From contig JAGXFG010000078.1 in assembly GCA_024637395.1 (NCBI GenBank), positions 1-57,872 of the forward strand: 57,872 nucleotides of DNA, written 5' to 3'. The notes beneath the pieces are model-generated. The model was not told the DNA's origin. It searched no databases and saw nothing but the letters and a program-made list of their open reading frames with translations. The translations under genes and the position numbers were made by a program. The first letter of the stretch is position 1. Every line of letters starts with the position of its first letter. Source of the stretch: Burkholderiaceae bacterium. GTDB lineage: Bacteria > Pseudomonadota > Gammaproteobacteria > Burkholderiales > Burkholderiaceae_E. Below, piece by piece: positions 17,062 through 27,019 of this stretch.

Positions 17062-19767
17062 TTACTGGGCCAGCGAACGGTCGACGATTTCGCGCACGTC
17101 GGCTGAAAGGTCGCTTTGCTCGGCAACCACCAAGAGCGCCGAGCGCATCGCGTGCCGGCGCTCCGGCGGGTACTTGGGCCAGCGCTCGAACGCGCGCGCG
17201 ATCCGCGCCGCCACTTGCGGATTGATCGCGTCCAGCGCGAGCACCTGCTCGATCCAGAAGGCGCAGCCCGAAGCGTCGGCGGCGTGAAGTTCGGCGGCGT
17301 TGCCGTGGCAGAAACTGCCGATCAGGGCGCGCACCCGGTTGGGGTTGCGCAGCGAGAAGGCGGGGTGGCGGAGCAGCCCGCGGACCCGCCCCAGCACCGG
17401 GGGCTCGCCGGCCTGGCGGTGCATGGTGGCCTGGATCGCAAACCACTTGTCGAGTGCCAGCGGCTCGTCGTGGAATTCGGCCGCGAACGCCGCCAGCGCC
17501 GGCTCGCGCTCGGGCGCGGCGCTGTTCGTGAGCGCCTGCAGTGCGGCGGCGCGGTCGGTCATGTTGTCGGCGTCGCGGCATTGAGCCGCGGCGGCGGCAA
17601 ATGCCGCCTGCTCGCCGGTTGCCACCCAGTAGGACAGGGCGGCATTGCGCAGTGCCCGCCGGGCGCTCGCGGCGGCAGCGCGGCGATAAGGGCCCGGATC
17701 GCGCAGGCTGCGCCATAACTGCGGCCACACGGTTGCCAGTGAGTTGGCAAGTTCGCGGCGCAGCGAGTTGCGGGCGTTGCGCAGCGCCACCGGATCGATG
17801 ACCTCGACGTGCTCGGCGATGACCGCTTCCGGCGGCAGCGCGGTCAGCTGCTCGCGAAACTCCGGGTCGAGCGATTCGTCGCCGAGGCAGTGCCGCCAGG
17901 CCGCGAGCAGGGCTGCGCCGGCGGCCGCGGGCGCGGCTCCGGCGAGGACCGCCAGCACCGCGCGCAGCGCAAGGCTCTGGGTTGCCTCCCAGCGATTGAA
18001 CGGATCCGGATCGTTGCTGGCCAGGAACGACAGCTGGTCGTCACTGTAGTCGGCCGCGACGATCACCGGAGCCGAGAAACCGCGCAGCAGTGACGGCACG
18101 CAGCCCGGTGGAACATCGGCAAATACGAAGCGCCGCTCGGCCTCGCTCAGGTCGAGAACCAGCGTATGCGTGCCCTCGGAGTCCGTGTCCGTGCCCTCGG
18201 CGCCCGGGCTGGCAGCCTCGCCGGCAATCCGCAGCGGCACGTCGCGCCCGTCGTCGCCAACCAGTCCGAAGGCGAACGGAATCTGCAGCGGAGGCAGCCC
18301 GTCGCCGCTGTACTGGGTGAGCGTCAGTGTGAATTCCTGGCGGGCGCTGTCGTAGGAACTGTGCGCCTCGACCACCGGAGTGCCGGCGCGGGAATACCAG
18401 CGGGCAAACTGCCCGAGGCCCCGGCCGTTGGCAGCGGCGATTGCCGCGACGAAGTCGTCACAGGTAACGGCCTGGCCGTCGTGGCGTGCGAAATAGCATT
18501 CGATGCCCTTGCGAAAGCCCTCGACCCCGACCAGGGTCTGGAGCATCCGCACCACCTCGGCACCCTTCTCGTAGACGGTGGTGGTGTAGAAGTTGTTGAT
18601 CTCGCGATAGCTCTCGGGGCGGATCGGATGGGCCATTGGCCCGGAATCTTCCGGGAACTGCGAGGCGCGCAGCGCGCGCACGTCGTCGATGCGCCCGACG
18701 GTGCGCGCGCTCGCTGCCGCGGCCGGACTGGCCGCCTGGGCGGCGCGCATGTCGGCCGAGAATTCCTGGTCGCGAAATACCGTCAGGCCTTCCTTGAGCG
18801 TGAGCTGGAACCAGTCGCGGCAGGTGACCCGGTTGCCGGTCCAGTTGTGGAAGTATTCATGGGCCACGACCGACTCGATCGCCCTGAAATCGCCGTCGGT
18901 GGCCAGCCGCGGGTTGGCGAACACGTACTTGGTGTTGAAGATGTTGAGGCCCTTGTTCTCCATCGCCCCCATATTGAAATCGTCGGTCGCGACGATCATG
19001 AAGCGCTCGAGATCGAGTTCCAGCCCGAAACGCTGCTCGTCCCAGGCGATGGCCCGGACCAGCGACTCGAGGGCGTGAGCACTGCGCGCTTCGTTGCCGG
19101 GCTCGACCCAGGCCTGCAACAGCACCTCACGCCCCGAGCTGGTTGTGACGCGCTGCTCGCGCACGGCGAACCTGCCGGCGACCAGGGCGAACAGGTAGCA
19201 CGGTTTCGGGAATGGGTCCTCCCACAGCGCCCAGTGCCAGCCGGGTCGATCGCCTGAGCACTCGCCCTGGTCGAGCAGATTGCCGTTGGCGAGCAACACC
19301 GGGCAGGAGGAGCGCTCGGCGCGCACCATGACCCGGTACCGGGCCATGACGTCGGGGCGATCGGGAAAGAAGGTGATGCGCCGGAAGCCCTGAGCCTCGC
19401 ACTGGGTCAGGAAATTTCCGTTCGAGAGGTACAGCCCCTCGAGAGCGGTGTTGAGCTCCGGCGCGATCTCGTTGACGAGCGTGATCACGGCGCTGGGCGG
19501 GCAATCGTGGATGGTGAGCCCAGCCTCGTCGAGGGTGAAGCCAGTGGCCGGCACCAGGCGATCGTCGAGGCGCAGTTCCACCAGCCTGAGATCTTCCCCG
19601 TCGAGCACCAGCGGACCAGCCGCGGTGCCGTTGCGGCGGACCCGCAGCGTCGAGCGGACCCGCGTGCAGGCGGCCTCCAGATCGAACTCGAGTTCGATCT
19701 CGTCCACCAGGAATGCTGGTGGCGTGTAGTCGCTTCTATTGATGGTTTGCGCGGGCTTCGAGCGCAT
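17062..19767 (-). CDS. pepN: Aminopeptidase N (M1 family)
   Basis: Zinc metallo-aminopeptidase of the cytoplasm, removing N-terminal residues from peptides. It has 901 residues, close to the E. coli enzyme. The exopeptidase motif [11 protein letters not shown] and the zinc site [11 protein letters not shown] with the downstream Glu ([16 protein letters not shown]) are present. The C-terminal helical DUF3458-type domain follows. Between QEFSAD and the R(I)DDVRxLR segment there is an alanine-rich stretch ([14 protein letters not shown]) about a dozen residues longer than in E. coli PepN. fbp lies 37 bases downstream. Confidence 0.96.
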   Translation of the reverse strand: MRSKPAQTINRSDYTPPAFLVDEIELEFDLEAACTRVRSTLRVRRNGTAAGPLVLDGEDLRLVELRLDDRLVPATGFTLDEAGLTIHDCPPSAVITLVNEIAPELNTALEGLYLSNGNFLTQCEAQGFRRITFFPDRPDVMARYRVMVRAERSSCPVLLANGNLLDQGECSGDRPGWHWALWEDPFPKPCYLFALVAGRFAVREQRVTTSSGREVLLQAWVEPGNEARSAHALESLVRAIAWDEQRFGLELDLERFMIVATDDFNMGAMENKGLNIFNTKYVFANPRLATDGDFRAIESVVAHEYFHNWTGNRVTCRDWFQLTLKEGLTVFRDQEFSADMRAAQAASPAAAASARTVGRIDDVRALRASQFPEDSGPMAHPIRPESYREINNFYTTTVYEKGAEVVRMLQTLVGVEGFRKGIECYFARHDGQAVTCDDFVAAIAAANGRGLGQFARWYSRAGTPVVEAHSSYDSARQEFTLTLTQYSGDGLPPLQIPFAFGLVGDDGRDVPLRIAGEAASPGAEGTDTDSEGTHTLVLDLSEAERRFVFADVPPGCVPSLLRGFSAPVIVAADYSDDQLSFLASNDPDPFNRWEATQSLALRAVLAVLAGAAPAAAGAALLAAWRHCLGDESLDPEFREQLTALPPEAVIAEHVEVIDPVALRNARNSLRRELANSLATVWPQLWRSLRDPGPYRRAAAASARRALRNAALSYWVATGEQAAFAAAAAQCRDADNMTDRAAALQALTNSAAPEREPALAAFAAEFHDEPLALDKWFAIQATMHRQAGEPPVLGRVRGLLRHPAFSLRNPNRVRALIGSFCHGNAAELHAADASGCAFWIEQVLALDAINPQVAARIARAFERWPKYPPERRHAMRSALLVVAEQSDLSADVREIVDRSLAQ

Positions 19768-19886
19768 CGTCGCACCTGGGTGGAGAAGGGAACATTGTAT
19801 GTTCTACGAGGGGCCCTGCGACTCGCGATCCGGGACCGCCAGGGCCGGATCGTTATCTAAGTGCCGCGCTGAGCGCGGCGCGAGCG

Positions 19887-20462
19887 CTACTTCTTGGCCA
19901 CGCCGACCCACCAGTCGGGTGTGACCGAGGTGAAGGCACCGCTTTCGTGGAGGCGGTTGGCGGTTTCGAGCGCGACCATTCCCGGCGCGGTGGTGACGAC
20001 CCAACGCAGTCCGGAACTGTCCACGGCGCGCGCGACCCGCAGCCCGAATGGCGCCAGCGCCTGGTTGGCGAGATCCTCGCTGCCCGCCGTGCGCAGCGTC
20101 ACGATGATGCCCCCGGGCAGGGCGCGCACCGCCGATGCTGGTGCGTCGACGCCACGAAACACCGGCGAGACTTTGGCGCCCGCCTTGTTGGCCACCGGGG
20201 CCGAAGCTTTCGTCAGTTGCGGTCGTCCCCGCGGCACGCTGCTCCCGGGCTGGGTGAAGTCGGCGACCTGATCCGGGTCGATCTGCAGCCCGCGGCGCAC
20301 CGCGCCGTCGTACCAGTAGGCCTGGGCGGGCGCAACCGGCGCGGCGGCGCCCGATTTTTTGGCGACCACCGGGCGCTGTTGCGGGTTCGCTGGCTGGGCC
20401 TGTGCCGGCATGTGGCCCAGTCCCAGCAGCACGACGATAGTCAATGGCGCGAACAGTTTCAT
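19887..20462 (-). CDS. Secreted S8-peptidase prodomain-like protein, encoded separately from its protease
   Basis: A 191-residue exported protein. The start MKLFAPLTIVV at 20462 gives a signal peptide ending near HMPAQAQ. A low-complexity middle precedes a C-terminal domain (about residues 115-190, GGIIVTLRTAGSEDLANQALAPFGLRV to FTSVTPDWW). Its pattern matches the small alpha/beta prodomains that normally stand N-terminal to subtilisin catalytic domains: 'rvlvrf...lArlGlrv...l.v...a..lAn.L...G.v..a.Pd'. Its ATG overlaps the stop of the S8 protease (TGATG), so translation is coupled. It is probably a trans-acting chaperone or inhibitor for that protease. The prodomain assignment comes from pattern resemblance only. 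Confidence 0.65.
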   Translation of the reverse strand: MKLFAPLTIVVLLGLGHMPAQAQPANPQQRPVVAKKSGAAAPVAPAQAYWYDGAVRRGLQIDPDQVADFTQPGSSVPRGRPQLTKASAPVANKAGAKVSPVFRGVDAPASAVRALPGGIIVTLRTAGSEDLANQALAPFGLRVARAVDSSGLRWVVTTAPGMVALETANRLHESGAFTSVTPDWWVGVAKK

Positions 20463-22135
20463 CACCGTCCCCAGAAACGGATATTCCAGCTGACCCAGGT
20501 GCCGACGTCGCCGTTCTGCTCGTCGGTGACCCGCAAGGTCCAGGTGCCGGGCGCCGCCTCTTCGAGATGGCGCACCGAGCCGAAGGTCCACCCCGTGCTG
20601 TAGCTGCCGCAGCTGTCGGTGCAGATGCGCTCATTGGCAAGCAGGCTGACCAGGCCATTGGGGCTGATCAATTCGACCCGCAGGTCACCGATGTAGCCGT
20701 GGTTGGCGGTCAACTGCACCTCGACATGCTCAATTTTGCTGATCGGGCAGGCGACGCCACTTACGCTGACCGCGTTGGTCACGGGAGAAACGACGCCGCC
20801 GGCGGTGGCGTCAGGCAGGGCGATGTTCACCACCTGGCCCGTGCCCAGCGGCTGGCAGGAGCGCAGCGTGGCGCTCGTCCCGACCGATTGCCAGGTGGTG
20901 GCAAGCGCGACCGCGGCGCCGGCATCGAGCACCCCGAAACCGTAGCGCGGGTTGTAGTTGAGCCCGAAGTTGCTGCTCCACGCAGGATTCGCCGGATCGT
21001 TGCGGCGCGCGCTCTTGGCCAGCACCAGCGGCACGTCGCGCCAGCTCAGGTTGGGGTTCGCGGCCAGCATCATCGCCACCACGCCCGAGACCATCGGGGT
21101 CGATGCCGAGGTGCCGCTGAATTCGCGGGTGTAGGTCTTGTTGTCGGCGGTGGTGGCGTTGACCGCGGTGCTGGTGATGAACCCCAGTGGCGGGTTATGT
21201 TCATCGTTGCCGCTCGAGGGCGCGCACAGCAGCGTGTTCGCTCCCGTTTCGGCCCACCATGAGGGCAGGCCATGATTGTCCACGGCACAGACCACGTTGA
21301 CGCCGCGATGGGTCAGGTAACCGTCGAAGTTGGGATTGTCCGATTGGCAGACGTCGTTGTTGTCCTTGGCGAAACAGCCGCCATTGCCGGTTGCAAAGAC
21401 GTAGATCGAACCCTTGCCGCCGCGGCCGCTCGAGGTGCCCAGATCAATCGCAGTGGCGAATGACGAGTCCACCCGGTGCAGCACGCCGTCGTCGGTCGAT
21501 CCCCAGCTCGCGTTGTAGATCGAGTTCAATTGCGAGTCACGACCCAGCGAGTTGGCGATGTTCGACGTGGTCGAGTTGGCAAGAACATTGAAAACCACGA
21601 TCTCGGCGCGAGGCGCCACCCCGGCGACCCCGACCGCGTTGCCGTCACGCGCGGCCAGCACGCCCGCCACCGTAGTTCCGTGCACGTCATCGGCGGCGCA
21701 GGGCAGCGGATAACCGTAGCTCCGCCGGCGGTAGTCGTAGTTGCCGCCCTCTACCACGTTCTGAAAGAGATCCTCGTGGAACAGCTCGAGCCCGTCGTCG
21801 AGCAGCGCCACCCGCACCCCATCACCTTTGTTCAGGTTCCAGGCCGGCAGGGCGCGGATGTCCTCCCCGGGAGTACCGCCATCCTGGCCGGTGTTTTGCA
21901 GATGCCAGAGCAGGCCGAACATCGGATCGATACCGCTGCGCGGCAGCAGCGTCCCCGGCATCGTGTACTGGAAATAGCACGAGGCTTCGTTGAGCTCAGT
22001 GCCGGGAGCGGCCGGAACGTAGCTGCCGTCGCCACTGCCCCCGCATGACGCGAGCAGCGTGGCGAGCAACGCTACCGGGGCCCAGATCATCGGGTGTCGC
22101 CACCGGGGATGGCAGTCTGTGGGGTGCAGGGTCAT
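20462..22135 (-). CDS. S8 (subtilisin/kexin-like) serine protease lipoprotein with P domain
   Basis: Predicted envelope-anchored serine protease, 557 residues. A long N-terminus leads to a lipobox LLASC near residue 32. The catalytic domain has the Asp motif VALLDDGLELFHEDL, the His motif DVHGTTVAGVLAARDG, the oxyanion-side region ASWGS and the Ser motif FSGTSASTPMVSGV. The last 130 or so residues form a proprotein-convertase P domain (HGYIGDLRVELISPNG, EAAPGTWTLRVTD). The catalytic domain begins almost directly after the lipobox (DPMFGLLWHLQNTGQ), so no N-terminal prodomain exists. A prodomain-like protein is encoded by the overlapping next gene. The start could also be 22090. Confidence 0.9.
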   Translation of the reverse strand: MTLHPTDCHPRWRHPMIWAPVALLATLLASCGGSGDGSYVPAAPGTELNEASCYFQYTMPGTLLPRSGIDPMFGLLWHLQNTGQDGGTPGEDIRALPAWNLNKGDGVRVALLDDGLELFHEDLFQNVVEGGNYDYRRRSYGYPLPCAADDVHGTTVAGVLAARDGNAVGVAGVAPRAEIVVFNVLANSTTSNIANSLGRDSQLNSIYNASWGSTDDGVLHRVDSSFATAIDLGTSSGRGGKGSIYVFATGNGGCFAKDNNDVCQSDNPNFDGYLTHRGVNVVCAVDNHGLPSWWAETGANTLLCAPSSGNDEHNPPLGFITSTAVNATTADNKTYTREFSGTSASTPMVSGVVAMMLAANPNLSWRDVPLVLAKSARRNDPANPAWSSNFGLNYNPRYGFGVLDAGAAVALATTWQSVGTSATLRSCQPLGTGQVVNIALPDATAGGVVSPVTNAVSVSGVACPISKIEHVEVQLTANHGYIGDLRVELISPNGLVSLLANERICTDSCGSYSTGWTFGSVRHLEEAAPGTWTLRVTDEQNGDVGTWVSWNIRFWGR

Positions 22136-22338
22136 TGTCGATGATTGGTAGACAACGGGGAGTCGTTGCCGAAGTGTATCGCTGCCGGCGCGCGCGCGCA
22201 CCCCTGGAGGGTTTTTGGCGCCTACCGTCTGTCGGCCGCCGCGACTCCCCGGGGCTGCTGCAAAAGACCATGGCGCGGATGTTAGCGGTGCACCGGGGGA
22301 CGGTTATCATCACCCACAGGCTGTTGCATGGAGGGGCC

Positions 22339-25300
22339 ATGACCCGCATCACGAAGCTGCTGATTGCCAACCGTTCCGAGATCGCGATCCGGGTGATGCG
22401 CGCTGCCTCGGAACTGGGTATTCGTACCGTGGCGATCTATTCCCATGAGGATCGCTTCGCGCTGCACCGCTTCAAGGCCGATGAGAGCTACCTGGTTGGC
22501 GCCGGCCGCAAGCCCTTGCAGGCCTACCTCGACATCGACGATGTGATCCGGATAGCGCGCCGCGCCGGGGTCGACGCGATCCATCCCGGCTATGGTTTCC
22601 TGTCGGAGAATCCGGACTTTGCCCGTGCCTGCGCTGCTGCGGGGATCGAGTTCATCGGGCCAACGCCAGAGGTAATGGTGCGCCTCGGCAACAAGGTTTC
22701 GGCGCGCGAGGCGGCCCGGGCCGCCGGCGTGCCGGTCGTGCCGGCCACTGCGGAACTGCCGGTGGCGCTCGACGAAGTCAAGCGGATGGCCGCCGCCGTG
22801 GGCTATCCGCTGATGCTCAAGGCGAGCTGGGGTGGCGGCGGGCGGGGAATGCGGGTGATCGAAAGCGAGGCCGATCTCGTCGCCCAGATCGACGGGGCGC
22901 GGCGCGAGGCAGGCGCGGCCTTTGGCAAGGACGAGCTGTATCTGGAGCGCCTGGTGCGCCGCGCGCGCCACGTCGAGGTGCAACTGCTGGGCGACATGCA
23001 CGGCAATCTGGTTCACCTCTACGAGCGCGATTGCTCGGTTCAGCGGCGCAACCAGAAGATGGTCGAAAGAGCCCCGGCGAACTTCCTCACCGACGCGCAG
23101 CGTGAGGCGTTGTGCGCGGCGGCGCTCGCCATTGGCCGCGCCGTGGACTACACCCACGCGGGCACGGTCGAATTCCTGCTCGACGTCGACAATGGCGAGT
23201 TCTATTTCATCGAGGTCAACCCACGCATCCAGGTCGAGCACACGGTCACCGAGGCGATCACCGGAATCGACATCGTCCAGGCGCAGATCCGCATCACAGA
23301 GGGCGCCCGAATCGGCGCCGATGATTGCTTGATTCCGGAACAAGCCGGAATCCGCATCAACGGCCATGCCTTGCAGTGCCGGGTAACCACCGAGGATCCG
23401 GAGAACGGATTCATCCCCGACTACGGGCGCATCCAGGCCTATCGCAGTGCCGCGGGATTTGGCATCAGGCTGGACGGCGGCACCGCCTATTCGGGCGCGG
23501 TGATCACGCCTTACTACGACTCGCTGCTGGTCAAGGTCACGGCGTGGGCGCAGACGCCCGCGGCCGCCGTACGGCGGATGGACCGCGCGCTGCGAGAATT
23601 CCGCGTCCGCGGGGTGGCGACCAACCTGCAATTCGTCGAGAACGTCATCAACCATCCGGCATTTGTGGCCGGCGAGGTCACGACCCGTTTCATCGACGAG
23701 ACGCCGGAACTGTTTCAGTTCACCTTGCGGCGTGACCGCGCTTCCCGGCTGCTGCAGTTCCTGGGCGACGTCAACGTCAACGGCAACGCTGATGTTCGGG
23801 GCCGGGCGCTTCCCAATGTGCGCCAGGTAACGGGCGTGCTGCCCGCGGCCGATCTCGCCGAGCCGCCGCCGCCGGGCATGCGTTCGCGACTGCAGGAACT
23901 TGGGCCGGAAAAATTCGCGCAATGGATGCTCGATCAGCCGCGTGTGCTGCTGACCGACACCACGATGCGCGACGCGCACCAGTCGCTGCTCGCCACCCGG
24001 ATGCGCAGCGTCGACCTGCTGCGCGTCGCGCCGCACTACGCGCGTCTGCTCCCCGGTCTTCTCTCGCTCGAGTGCTGGGGCGGGGCCACCTTCGACGTCG
24101 CGCTGCGCTTTCTCAAGGAGGATCCCTGGCAGCGGCTCGGCGAGTTGCGCACGGCGGTGCCCAACATCCTGCTGCAGATGCTCTTGCGCGCCAGCAATGC
24201 CGTCGGGTACACCAGCTATCCCGACAACGTGGTGCGCTATTTCGTCGCGCAGGCGGCACGCAACGGCGTCGATCTGTTTCGGGTGTTCGATTCGCTCAAT
24301 TGGGTGGAGAACATGCGCGTGGCGATCGACGCGGTCCGTGAGGCGGGCGCCTTGTGCGAAGGCGCGATCTGCTATACCAGCGACCTGTTCGATCGCGAGC
24401 GACCGAAGTACGCGCTCAGCTATTACCTGGGCATCGCGCGCGAGCTCAAGGCGGCCGGGGTGCACGTAATCGGCGTCAAGGACATGGCCGGGATATGCCG
24501 GCCGCGCGCGGCCCGCGAATTGGTCGCCGCGCTCAAGGCCGAGACCGGACTGCCGGTGCACTTCCATACCCATGACACCAGCGGCATTTCAGCCGCTTCG
24601 GTGCTGGCCGCCATCGACGGCGGTGCCGATGCCGTCGACGGCGCGCTCGCGGCGATGAGCGGACTGACCTCGCAGCCCAACCTCAATTCGATCGTCGCGG
24701 CGCTTGCAGGCAGTGCGCGCGACCCGTGCCGGCTCGATGGCCCTGGCAGCGCCGCCAGCGGCGTCGAACTGGGCGCAATGCAGCAAATTTCTCAATATTG
24801 GGAAGGGGTGCGGCCGGTCTACGCGCCGTTCGAATCCGACCTGCGTTCGGGCACCGCCGACGTCTATCGCCATGAGATGCCCGGCGGCCAGTACACCAAT
24901 TTGCGCGAGCAGGCGCGCGGGCTGGGGCTCGCCCATCGCTGGCCAGAGGTCTCCCGCGCATACGCCGAGGTCAATCAGCTGTTTGGTGACATCGTCAAGG
25001 TCACGCCAACCTCGAAGGTGGTCGGCGACATGGCGCTGATGATGGTCGCCAACGATCTGCGTGCGACCGACGTCCTCGATGAGCAGCGCGAAATCCCGTT
25101 CCCGCAATCGGTCGTGTCGCTGTTTGGCGGCGAGCTGGGCTTTCCCCCGGACGGATTCCCGGCGGAACTCTCGCGCAAGGTCCTGAAGGGCGAGCCGCCG
25201 GTGCCGTACCGTCCGGGCGACACTTTGCCTGCGCTCGACCTCGAGGAGGAGCGTTCGCGGGCCGAGAAGGAAACCGGCGCGCAGATCAGCGATACCGACC

Positions 25301-25818
25301 TCGCGTCCTACCTGATGTACCCGAAGGTGTTCGTCGACTTCGCTGCCTCCCGAGAGCGCTTCGGCGATCTGAGCCGGTTGCCATCGGGCGCCTTCTTTTA
25401 CGGGATGGAAGAGGGCGAGGAGATTGCCATCGAGATCGATCCGGGCAAGACGCTGATGGTGCGCCTACAGGGAATGGCACCGGTCGAAGACGAAGGCGTG
25501 GTGCGGGTCTTTTTCGAACTCAACGGCCAGCCGCGCACCCTGCGTATCGACAAGGCCGGCGCGGTCAAGCCCAATCAGCGCGCGCAAGCGCGGGACGGAA
25601 ACCCGGAGCACGTGCCGGCGCCGATGCCCGGGATGGTGGTCACGGTCATGGTGGAAGCGGGTCGTCAGGTGCAGGCGGGCGATCCGCTGGTTTCGATAGA
25701 GGCCATGAAAATGGAAACGCAGATCCGCGCCGAGCGCGACGCCCGGGTGCGCGCGGTGCATGTCGCCGTCGGCGACACCGTCGCCGCGCACGACTTGCTG
25801 CTCGAGTTCGAGCCGTGA
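22339..25818 (+). CDS. pyc: Pyruvate carboxylase, single chain
   Basis: Biotin enzyme carboxylating pyruvate to oxaloacetate, 1,159 residues. Domain order is biotin carboxylase (about 1-450: KLLIANRSEIAIRVMRA, GWGGGGRGM-like glycine loop, FIEVNPRIQVEHTVTE), carboxyltransferase (about 530-820: LLTDTTMRDAHQSLLATRM), the PYC/OADA allosteric region, and a C-terminal biotinyl domain with the biotinylated lysine in EAMKMET. ATG 22339 follows GGAGGGG, so an upstream in-frame extension to 22045 is not needed. The stop overlaps the GTG of a flavin reductase gene. It supports anaplerosis and gluconeogenesis, fitting fbp nearby. Confidence 0.95.
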   Translation: MTRITKLLIANRSEIAIRVMRAASELGIRTVAIYSHEDRFALHRFKADESYLVGAGRKPLQAYLDIDDVIRIARRAGVDAIHPGYGFLSENPDFARACAAAGIEFIGPTPEVMVRLGNKVSAREAARAAGVPVVPATAELPVALDEVKRMAAAVGYPLMLKASWGGGGRGMRVIESEADLVAQIDGARREAGAAFGKDELYLERLVRRARHVEVQLLGDMHGNLVHLYERDCSVQRRNQKMVERAPANFLTDAQREALCAAALAIGRAVDYTHAGTVEFLLDVDNGEFYFIEVNPRIQVEHTVTEAITGIDIVQAQIRITEGARIGADDCLIPEQAGIRINGHALQCRVTTEDPENGFIPDYGRIQAYRSAAGFGIRLDGGTAYSGAVITPYYDSLLVKVTAWAQTPAAAVRRMDRALREFRVRGVATNLQFVENVINHPAFVAGEVTTRFIDETPELFQFTLRRDRASRLLQFLGDVNVNGNADVRGRALPNVRQVTGVLPAADLAEPPPPGMRSRLQELGPEKFAQWMLDQPRVLLTDTTMRDAHQSLLATRMRSVDLLRVAPHYARLLPGLLSLECWGGATFDVALRFLKEDPWQRLGELRTAVPNILLQMLLRASNAVGYTSYPDNVVRYFVAQAARNGVDLFRVFDSLNWVENMRVAIDAVREAGALCEGAICYTSDLFDRERPKYALSYYLGIARELKAAGVHVIGVKDMAGICRPRAARELVAALKAETGLPVHFHTHDTSGISAASVLAAIDGGADAVDGALAAMSGLTSQPNLNSIVAALAGSARDPCRLDGPGSAASGVELGAMQQISQYWEGVRPVYAPFESDLRSGTADVYRHEMPGGQYTNLREQARGLGLAHRWPEVSRAYAEVNQLFGDIVKVTPTSKVVGDMALMMVANDLRATDVLDEQREIPFPQSVVSLFGGELGFPPDGFPAELSRKVLKGEPPVPYRPGDTLPALDLEEERSRAEKETGAQISDTDLASYLMYPKVFVDFAASRERFGDLSRLPSGAFFYGMEEGEEIAIEIDPGKTLMVRLQGMAPVEDEGVVRVFFELNGQPRTLRIDKAGAVKPNQRAQARDGNPEHVPAPMPGMVVTVMVEAGRQVQAGDPLVSIEAMKMETQIRAERDARVRAVHVAVGDTVAAHDLLLEFEP

Positions 25819-26333
25819 CTCATCCGACCGAAAATGCGCCCGATCCCGGCTTGCAGCTGCATTTTCGCAGCTGCCTGGGAGCGTTCGCGACCGGCGTGAC
25901 GATCGTCGCGACGCGCGCACCCGAGGGCGACGCAGTGGGGCTCACGGTCAACAGTTTCAACTCGCTCTCACTCGATCCGCCACTGGTGCTCTGGAGCCTG
26001 CGCCGGGTGGCCCGTAACGCCAACCTGTTCCGCGCGGCCGGCCACTTCTCGGTGAGCGTGCTGGCGGTCGGTCAACTCGCACTGGCGCGGCATTTCGCGG
26101 TGTCCGCGCCCGATCGTTTCGCCGGTGTGGCCCATCACGAGGGGCTCGGGGGCTGCCCGCTGGTGGACGCGGCGATTGCCTGGTTCGAGTGCGAGACCGT
26201 CAGCGTCCAGGAGCTTGGCGACCACCTGCTGTTTGTCGGCCGGGTGCTGCGTTGCGCGCGCGTCCCCGGCTTGCCGCTGGTCTTTCACCAGGGAGACTTT
26301 GGGCGGACCATCGCGCTCGACCCCGAAGCCTGA
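25815..26333 (+). CDS. Flavin reductase family protein (FMN-binding)
   Basis: A 172-residue split-barrel flavoprotein. It starts at GTG 25815 overlapping the pyc stop by four bases (GTGA), so it is translationally coupled. Typical features are FRSCLGAFATGVTIVATRA, the flavin-binding GLTVNSFNSLSLDPPLVLWSL, RNANLFRAAGHFSVSVL and a C-terminal HQGDFG segment. Family members reduce FMN or FAD with NAD(P)H to feed a monooxygenase, or act as heme/flavin-binding proteins. No monooxygenase gene is adjacent, so the role here is open. Coupling to pyruvate carboxylase may be only positional. Confidence 0.88.
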   Translation: MTHPTENAPDPGLQLHFRSCLGAFATGVTIVATRAPEGDAVGLTVNSFNSLSLDPPLVLWSLRRVARNANLFRAAGHFSVSVLAVGQLALARHFAVSAPDRFAGVAHHEGLGGCPLVDAAIAWFECETVSVQELGDHLLFVGRVLRCARVPGLPLVFHQGDFGRTIALDPEA

Positions 26334-26394
26334 GCTCTCGCCCCAGCTGCCGCGGGCGCTCCAGGATCACGACTTTGTCGAGGATTCCCAGCCA

Positions 26395-27003
26395 ATGTAC
26401 ATGCCCACCCATTTCGCCTGCCAGGATCCGGCACAAGCCCGCGAACTGATCGATAGCTATCCGTTCGCGACTTTGGCGAGCAGCACCGCGGGAGCTCCGA
26501 TGGTCACGCACCTGCCGCTCACTGCCCGGCAGCGCGATGGGTCACTGGTGCTCAGCGGTCACGTGGCGCGCGCCAATCCCCACTGGGAGATGCTGCCTCA
26601 GGCTCCGACCGTGGCCATTTTCCACGGGCCGCACGGCTACATCTCGCCGGCCTGGTACCCCTCTCCCGGCCTGGTTCCGACCTGGAACTACGCGGCCGTC
26701 CATTGCCACGGTGCGGTGTCCCTGATCGAGGATCGCGCGGCTGCCCGCGTCCTGCTCGAAGAACTGGTGGCGCATTTCGAATCGCCCCGGCACCAGCCCT
26801 GGGAGATGCGGCTCGAACCGGCGACGCTCGACGCGCTGCTCGGCGCCATCGTGGCCTTCGAGATGAGGGTCGAGCGGGTCGAGGCCAAGTTCAAGCTGGG
26901 CCAGAATCGCGTGGCCCAGGATCGCCAGGGCGCGATTGCCGGTCTCGTGCATGAGCACGGTGAACCCGAGCTGATCGCTCTGATGCGGCGCTTCGCGGGG
27001 TGA
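26395..27003 (+). CDS. PaiB-like FMN-binding negative transcriptional regulator family protein
   Basis: A 202-residue protein of the PaiB family, a split-barrel FMN-binding fold named after a Bacillus subtilis gene affecting sporulation and protease expression. It begins MYMPTHFACQDPAQARELI and contains FATLASS, THLPLT, HVARANPHWEML, the family motif VAIFHGPHGYISPAWYPS and VPTWNYAAVHCHG, and a C-terminal FKLGQNR segment. ATG 26395 was chosen because PaiB homologues begin MYxPxxF; in-frame codons further upstream overlap the flavin reductase. Lying behind another FMN-barrel gene may mean a shared redox function. Regulation of transcription by this family is poorly supported outside Bacillus. 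Confidence 0.9.
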   Translation: MYMPTHFACQDPAQARELIDSYPFATLASSTAGAPMVTHLPLTARQRDGSLVLSGHVARANPHWEMLPQAPTVAIFHGPHGYISPAWYPSPGLVPTWNYAAVHCHGAVSLIEDRAAARVLLEELVAHFESPRHQPWEMRLEPATLDALLGAIVAFEMRVERVEAKFKLGQNRVAQDRQGAIAGLVHEHGEPELIALMRRFAG

Positions 27004-27019
27004 ACTCCGGCAAGGTCCG

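Noticed and set aside
22045-22338. 98-codon N-terminal extension of pyruvate carboxylase
   Set aside because: The extension overlaps the upstream protease gene, lacks similarity to the biotin carboxylase start, and ATG 22339 has a strong GGAGGGG site and the typical KLLIANRSEIA opening.
22282-24573. Minus-strand frame of 763 codons opposite pyc
   Set aside because: Antisense of pyruvate carboxylase with low-complexity His/Arg/Asp composition.
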